The translations under genes were made by a program, and so were the position numbers. The notes under the pieces were generated by a model. That model had not been told where the DNA came from, did not search any database, and saw nothing but the letters and a program-made list of their open reading frames with translations. From assembly GCA_009392775.1 (NCBI GenBank), contig VFFT01000063.1:1-10313 (forward strand): a stretch of 10,313 bases of DNA, given 5' to 3'. This document shows, in pieces, positions 6,431 to 10,313 of this stretch (the stretch's first letter is position 1; each line of letters opens with the position of its first letter). The stretch is from SAR202 cluster bacterium (GTDB lineage Bacteria; Chloroflexota; Dehalococcoidia; UBA3495).

Positions 6431-6459
6431 ATTGTAGAAGTAACCTTAATTAACGTCAA
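6431..6459 (-). promoter_or_regulatory. Sigma70-type promoter for the mqnA-like / metF-like pair
   Basis: On the minus strand TTGACG (6459-6454) and TACAAT (6436-6431) are separated by exactly 17 bases, very close to consensus. Transcription would start near 6424, giving a leader of about 60 bases before the ATG at 6363. The same -35 hexamer is used by the promoter at 1256. The 199-bp divergent region (6364-6562) also holds the control signals of the rightward peptidase gene. There the only candidate is TATACA (6519-6524) with a poor -35. Confidence 0.65.
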
Positions 6460-6562
6460 GCCACGCCCATAGGCATAGTCTAGAACTATCCTAATGACCT
6501 GTGTATCCTATATATATCTATACATCCTTTTTACATAAACGGTCTCATGCCCTGAGAGAATC

Positions 6563-7936
6563 ATGTTAAACGCCTTAAAATACTTAATATTTACTATAAT
6601 CGTGACTGGACTGATGATAAATTTGAGTCCGCAAAGCTCATATGCCAATGGCAACAACATAAAAGTCTTAAACCAAACTATTGAAAGTGATTTCCCTAAC
6701 GGAATCAAATTCCACTTAGAAGCGAAAAGCTCCGACGCTATCGACGACATAAGAGTTTACTTTAGGAAAATGGGACAATCAGGTGACAGCGGATATCGCA
6801 TTGTTGATTTTGATACTGGCACTCATATTTACGGCGAATCCAAAATCCTAAGCAACAAAGATAATCAGTATATAGCCCCTGGGACTCGCATCGAATATTA
6901 CTACGATATACGTGACGTTACGGGCAGAGTCTTTAAAACTGACCCACAAATCTATACCTACTTGGACAACCGCTTTGAATGGAAAACTGTAACTGACGGA
7001 GTAATTACAGTTTTTTACTTTGGCTCAGGTACTGCAGAAAAAGCCGAACAAATTCTCGATATATGCAAAGCTACACTAGATCTAATGGGTCCCATACTCG
7101 GCATAGAACCTGCTCATCCTCTCCACATCGTGACTTACGAAGACTATTCTGACATGAAAGTAGGTTTACCTTTCAGATCAAAAACGGTATCAAATTCTCT
7201 AATAACTAACGGAATAGCTTTCGCAGACGAACGTTCATTAATAATCTATGCATCAGATAATAGTTTCGTTGGAACAACAAAACATGAATTCACACATTTA
7301 TTGGTTGGGGACGCGGCAGGCAGGGCATATAACAGAGTGCCTCTGTGGTTGAATGAAGGGTTAGCCGAATACGCTAACACTGAAGGAAACTATCAAAGTT
7401 ACTTGCAATCTGCAATACAAAATGGTGACCTCTTACCCTTGTGGCAGAGAGAGACCTTTAGTGGCACTCCCAGAGATATTATGATCGGATATGGACAAGG
7501 GGAATCTGTAGTGCAATTCATGATAGATGAGTATGGTACTAAGAAAATAGCTTCACTGATGACAAACATACAGTCCGCATTTGACATAGACTCTGCACTT
7601 GAGTCTTCTCATGGTTTTAATCAGTATGGATTAGACTCACTGTGGCGGGAACATATGGAGTTACCTCAACTACCCGATCCTGATGTCGATTCAGGACTAG
7701 ATACTCCAACGCCAGCGGATACAGCCTCGATAAAACCGACACCAACAATAAACACACTAGCTAGCACATTGCCAGATTCTAAAACTGAGCGGACAAACGT
7801 AGAACCAATTAATACTAGGGGAACTGGCGGCTGCTATGCCGCGCCAGACTCACATAGTGATTTCTCAACAATCGGACTGATAGGTCTACCAATAATCATG
7901 TCTATTTGGCGCAAGTCAAAAAGGAGAGACGACTAA
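6563..7936 (+). CDS. Exported peptidase-MA (gluzincin) family metallopeptidase with C-terminal anchor
   Basis: The 457-residue protein starts with a signal peptide: Lys6, a hydrophobic core at about 7-21, and a likely cleavage site after SYA (26-28). Residues 30-135 look like a beta-sandwich domain with GTRIEYYYDIRD. The catalytic domain carries HEFTH (241-245) and WLNEGLAEY (262-270) with E265 as third zinc ligand, the gluzincin arrangement seen in M1-like and peptidase-MA proteins. A Thr/Pro/Ser-rich linker (about 372-418) leads to GTGGCYAAP (420-428, C424), a short hydrophobic segment (about 435-449) and a basic tail RKSKRR (450-455). That C-terminus looks like a sorting or anchoring signal. 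The protein probably acts on proteins outside the membrane. The ribosome site is modest (GAGAG). The organisation resembles proteins common in Chloroflexota. Confidence 0.85.
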   Translation: MLNALKYLIFTIIVTGLMINLSPQSSYANGNNIKVLNQTIESDFPNGIKFHLEAKSSDAIDDIRVYFRKMGQSGDSGYRIVDFDTGTHIYGESKILSNKDNQYIAPGTRIEYYYDIRDVTGRVFKTDPQIYTYLDNRFEWKTVTDGVITVFYFGSGTAEKAEQILDICKATLDLMGPILGIEPAHPLHIVTYEDYSDMKVGLPFRSKTVSNSLITNGIAFADERSLIIYASDNSFVGTTKHEFTHLLVGDAAGRAYNRVPLWLNEGLAEYANTEGNYQSYLQSAIQNGDLLPLWQRETFSGTPRDIMIGYGQGESVVQFMIDEYGTKKIASLMTNIQSAFDIDSALESSHGFNQYGLDSLWREHMELPQLPDPDVDSGLDTPTPADTASIKPTPTINTLASTLPDSKTERTNVEPINTRGTGGCYAAPDSHSDFSTIGLIGLPIIMSIWRKSKRRDD

Positions 7937-7954
7937 ACGCACACTTTTCAGACC

Positions 7955-8935
7955 CTATCTAGCCCTAGGATTGAAAGCATCATTCACTCCATCACCCAAT
8001 AGACTAAAGCAAAACAATAATAAGGTCAGGGTAAACACTGGAAACAGTGTTAAATGCGGATCATTTCTCAATACTTGTAGATTACTACCTTCAAATATCA
8101 TTATCCCCAAGCTAGGTACAGGAGGCTGTATACCAATACCCATCCAGCTCAAAACAACTTCAGCTACCGCAAAGGATGCCAACCCTGCTGATATTGAAAC
8201 TATCACAGGGCTGATGACATTTGGCAATATATGCACCCACAACACCCGCGCGGTTGAAGAGCCAATAGCTCTAGCTGCCTCAGAATATTCATTTTCCCTG
8301 ACTTGAAGAACCTGTCCTCTGACTAACCTAGCTAAACCAAACCACGAAAACACTGTTAACGCAAAAGCAATCACAGTGTAATCGACCAGTCCAAGTCTAA
8401 TAATCCAATCTATTCCAGTTGCATCTTCAAAGGTCCTGACCCAGTCATTAACGCTTGGCTTTACGGTAGCGACTATTATCAACACAAGAAATATGTCTGG
8501 AAAGGCTGACGTTACTTCCCCTATTCGCATTATTAAAGCATCGGCTAATTTCCCGAAATAACCTGCGATTAACCCTAGGACTATCCCTAGAAACAAACTT
8601 CCAGCTACCAATGAAGTAACAGTAATTATCACAGTAGTCCTCAGGCTATACACAATCCTTGTAAACATATCTCGTCCGAGTCTGTCTGTCCCGAATGGGT
8701 GAGAAAAACTTGGACCCTGATTAGCTACGCTATAATCTTGGTCGTCATATCCATAAGGGGTAACTAAAGGAGCTAACAAACCAGCAGTATACATTAATAT
8801 TATTATCGCCAGAGAAGCTATAGCGAGTTTCTTTCCGAGCAACCTTCTAAACGATAAACTCATATAGCTACGACTAGGCCGACTAATCTGGAGGACTTGG
8901 TCTTGCTCTGTATCACTCAACAAGATAACCACCAC
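7955..8935 (-). CDS. Oligopeptide/dipeptide-type ABC transporter permease (DppC/OppC family)
   Basis: The 326-residue integral membrane protein shows the DppC pattern. A first membrane helix lies at about 36-58, HPFGTDRLGRD at 79-89, several further helices from about 100 onward, and the ATPase-contacting EAA loop YSEAARAIGSSTARVLWVHI at 217-236. LSWMGIGIQPPVPSLG follows at 262-277 and GDGVNDAFNPR at the end (314-324). With its DppB-type partner it forms the membrane channel for a peptide or similar small solute. The start is a GTG at 8935 or the adjacent in-frame GTG at 8932, with AAGG just upstream. It overlaps the upstream permease by 23 bases, indicating translational coupling. A later ATG at residue 25 is possible but would remove an N-terminal arm common in this family. 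It ends 18 bases from the convergent peptidase gene. Confidence 0.92.
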   Translation of the reverse strand: MVVILLSDTEQDQVLQISRPSRSYMSLSFRRLLGKKLAIASLAIIILMYTAGLLAPLVTPYGYDDQDYSVANQGPSFSHPFGTDRLGRDMFTRIVYSLRTTVIITVTSLVAGSLFLGIVLGLIAGYFGKLADALIMRIGEVTSAFPDIFLVLIIVATVKPSVNDWVRTFEDATGIDWIIRLGLVDYTVIAFALTVFSWFGLARLVRGQVLQVRENEYSEAARAIGSSTARVLWVHILPNVISPVIVSISAGLASFAVAEVVLSWMGIGIQPPVPSLGIMIFEGSNLQVLRNDPHLTLFPVFTLTLLLFCFSLLGDGVNDAFNPRAR

Positions 8936-9860
8936 CGAGCCTTATCCGGGGATCTAGAAATGGATAAGCCAGATCTACTATGAGATTAGCAAGAACGAAT
9001 AAAGTAGTTCCAAGAATAGTTAGGGCCATTATTATGGGATAATCTAAATTAAATAATGACTCTAAAGCCAGAAGTCCAACACCAGGTATACCGAACCAGA
9101 ATTCCACTATGAACGATCCACTTGCTAAGCCAGCTAAAGCAAATCCCAAGGTCGTTACGACAGGTATTATAGAATTCCTTAGAATATGTCGGTAGGTAAT
9201 AATGCGTTCCGTTAGGCCTTTGGCACGAGCTGTACGTATGTAATCTTGCCCGATAACATCCAGCGTACTTGCCCTCGTCAAACGAGTAATGATTGCAATA
9301 CCGGGTATCCCTAGGACAAATGCTGGTAGTATTATGCGAGTATCAAAGAAGCCCCCCCACCCATGAGTCGGGAGAATATCAAGCTTAAGAGCAAAGAGCC
9401 AGAGAAGAACTGGCACTGTTAGGAAAACTGGTAGTGACTGTCCCACTAATGTAATACAGACAGCAACGGTATCCCATATCGAGCCTTGTTTCAATGCAGC
9501 AAATAAGCCGATAGGTATTCCAGATACCACCGATATAATCAAAGCGGCAAGACCAAGCTGGGCTGACACAGGGACTCTTTTGAATATCAACTCATTTACC
9601 GTTCTACCCTGCCATCTAATGCTTTCACCGAAATCCCCTCTAACAGCTCTTGCAATATACCGCACATACTGCACTGTCACAGGATCATTAAGACCCATTT
9701 CTGTCCTGATTCTCTCCACAGCCTCTGGGTTGGCATGCTGATCTAGCTTTAGAAGAACTGGGTCACCTGGTGCAAATTGGACTAAGGCGAACGTTATGTA
9801 CGACACTATCACCAACAAGATAGGAGTCCAGATTAATCGCCTAATTATATATCCAGCCAA
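8913..9860 (-). CDS. Oligopeptide/dipeptide-type ABC transporter permease (DppB/OppB family)
   Basis: The 315-residue protein begins with the typical YIIRRLIWTPILLVIVSYITF membrane helix split as YIIRRL (4-9) and a hydrophobic run to 29. FAPGDP (29-34) follows, then helices at about 101-121, 131-157 and 176-192. The EAA loop YIRTARAKGLTERIITYRHI is at 207-226, then two more helices and the terminal LDPRIR (302-307). All are family hallmarks. Translation starts at a TTG (9860-9858), supported by a good ribosome site and by the correct N-terminal sequence. It follows the binding-protein gene by 18 bases and overlaps the next permease gene, forming an operon read leftward. Confidence 0.93.
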   Translation of the reverse strand: MAGYIIRRLIWTPILLVIVSYITFALVQFAPGDPVLLKLDQHANPEAVERIRTEMGLNDPVTVQYVRYIARAVRGDFGESIRWQGRTVNELIFKRVPVSAQLGLAALIISVVSGIPIGLFAALKQGSIWDTVAVCITLVGQSLPVFLTVPVLLWLFALKLDILPTHGWGGFFDTRIILPAFVLGIPGIAIITRLTRASTLDVIGQDYIRTARAKGLTERIITYRHILRNSIIPVVTTLGFALAGLASGSFIVEFWFGIPGVGLLALESLFNLDYPIIMALTILGTTLFVLANLIVDLAYPFLDPRIRLGGGYLVE

Positions 9861-9866
9861 AAAGAT

Positions 9867-9872
9867 CCCCTT
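9867..9872 (-). promoter_or_regulatory. Ribosome binding site supporting a TTG start of the DppB-type permease
   Basis: On the minus strand AAGGGG lies six bases before the TTG at 9860. The residues that follow (AGYIIRRL) match the usual start of DppB-type permeases, so the rare start codon is credible. Confidence 0.65.
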
Positions 9873-9878
9873 AATATA

Positions 9879-10313
9879 CTATTTGTCCATGTAAATATAT
9901 CTATGAACCGGTATAGACATGGGAGTCATATAAAACCCTTTAACGTACGGTTTTACTAACGCATAGCTCTCGGTTCCACTATTCCATAGAGGAATCCACG
10001 GAGCATCATCTATGATCATTTGCTCTATTCGGTTGTACATTTCAAACCGTTTCGCTTGATCCATCTCGATTCTAGCCTGTTCCAATAATGCATCTACTTG
10101 CGGATTATTGTATGAGGCATGGTTATTTTCACTCTCACTATGGAATAAGATATCCAAGAAGTTCTCTGGGTCAGGGTAATCAGCTCCCCAACCAACTTTA
10201 AACATCTGGTACCTTCGATCATGTAAATCTTGCAAGAATGTAGCCCAAGCCGTCTGCTGAATATCTATTATTATTCCCAACTCTACTTCCCAGGCTCTTC
10301 TGATAGCTTCTAC
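9879..10313 (-). CDS. ABC transporter substrate-binding protein, family 5 (SBP_bac_5), 5' end beyond window
   Basis: The frame is open from the right edge of the window (10313) to the TAG at 9881-9879, giving the C-terminal 144 residues of an extracytoplasmic binding protein of the oligopeptide/dipeptide/nickel family. Diagnostic stretches are the WGADYPDPENFLDILF run with its aromatic and acidic residues, NNPQVDALLEQAR, the MYNRIEQMIIDDAPWIPLW segment and the closing PVHRYIYMDK. The WGADYPDPxNFL pattern is typical for peptide-binding members. A TTG at 10280 in this frame is internal, not a start, because family-like sequence (EAIRRAWEVEL) continues upstream of it. The signal peptide and promoter lie outside the window. 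It is the first visible gene of the leftward importer operon. Confidence 0.93.
   Translation of the reverse strand, partial: VEAIRRAWEVELGIIIDIQQTAWATFLQDLHDRRYQMFKVGWGADYPDPENFLDILFHSESENNHASYNNPQVDALLEQARIEMDQAKRFEMYNRIEQMIIDDAPWIPLWNSGTESYALVKPYVKGFYMTPMSIPVHRYIYMDK

Noticed and set aside
6508..6750. Minus-strand open frame over the peptidase start
   Set aside because: It is antisense to the signal peptide of the peptidase; its apparent hydrophobicity reflects the AT-rich region.
7937..7954. Possible bidirectional terminator between the peptidase and permease genes
   Set aside because: The 18-base gap shows no inverted repeat that could form a stable stem.

Overview
The window is a tightly packed bacterial segment with no gene-free stretch above 200 bases and no RNA gene, insertion sequence, CRISPR array or phage gene that I can see. 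By eye the DNA is somewhat AT-rich and looks uniform along its length, so nothing suggests a recent insertion. My best guess for the source is an uncultured Chloroflexota (Dehalococcoidia, SAR202-like marine or soil lineage). The grounds are the exported peptidase-MA protein, the MqnA-type protein and the crowd of small catabolic enzymes. This is inference from family resemblance, not proof.

Region 1 (1-4668) is a divergent catabolic-looking cluster around a 131-bp control region (1181-1311). Leftward run a ketopantoate-reductase-like enzyme and a carboxymuconolactone decarboxylase (CMD) family protein cut by the window edge. Rightward run a DUF35 zinc-ribbon/OB-fold protein, a short-chain dehydrogenase, a second CMD-family protein and a thiamine-diphosphate (ThDP) enzyme of the acetolactate-synthase type. 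A strong sigma70-type promoter (TTGACG, 17 bp, TATTCT) precedes the DUF35 gene. Related AATTAC-containing repeats lie in the divergent region and again just before the ThDP gene. The set suggests breakdown or interconversion of a keto-acid or CoA-linked intermediate, but the substrate cannot be read from sequence.

Region 2 (4674-6459) is a leftward pair behind an excellent promoter (TTGACG, 17 bp, TACAAT): an MqnA-family protein (chorismate dehydratase-like, futalosine route to menaquinone), then a methylenetetrahydrofolate-reductase family protein. Both seem to depart from the family at an important active-site position. The second gene meets the ThDP gene tail to tail, with a hairpin between them.

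Region 3 (6563-7936) is one rightward gene for an exported zinc peptidase (HEFTH plus downstream Glu). It has a Thr/Pro-rich linker and a C-terminal Gly-Gly-Cys / hydrophobic / basic tail that resembles a protein-sorting signal.

Region 4 (7955-10313) is a leftward oligopeptide/dipeptide-type ABC importer operon: the end of a substrate-binding protein gene, then two permease genes. No ATPase gene follows, because the operon runs straight into the convergent peptidase gene.
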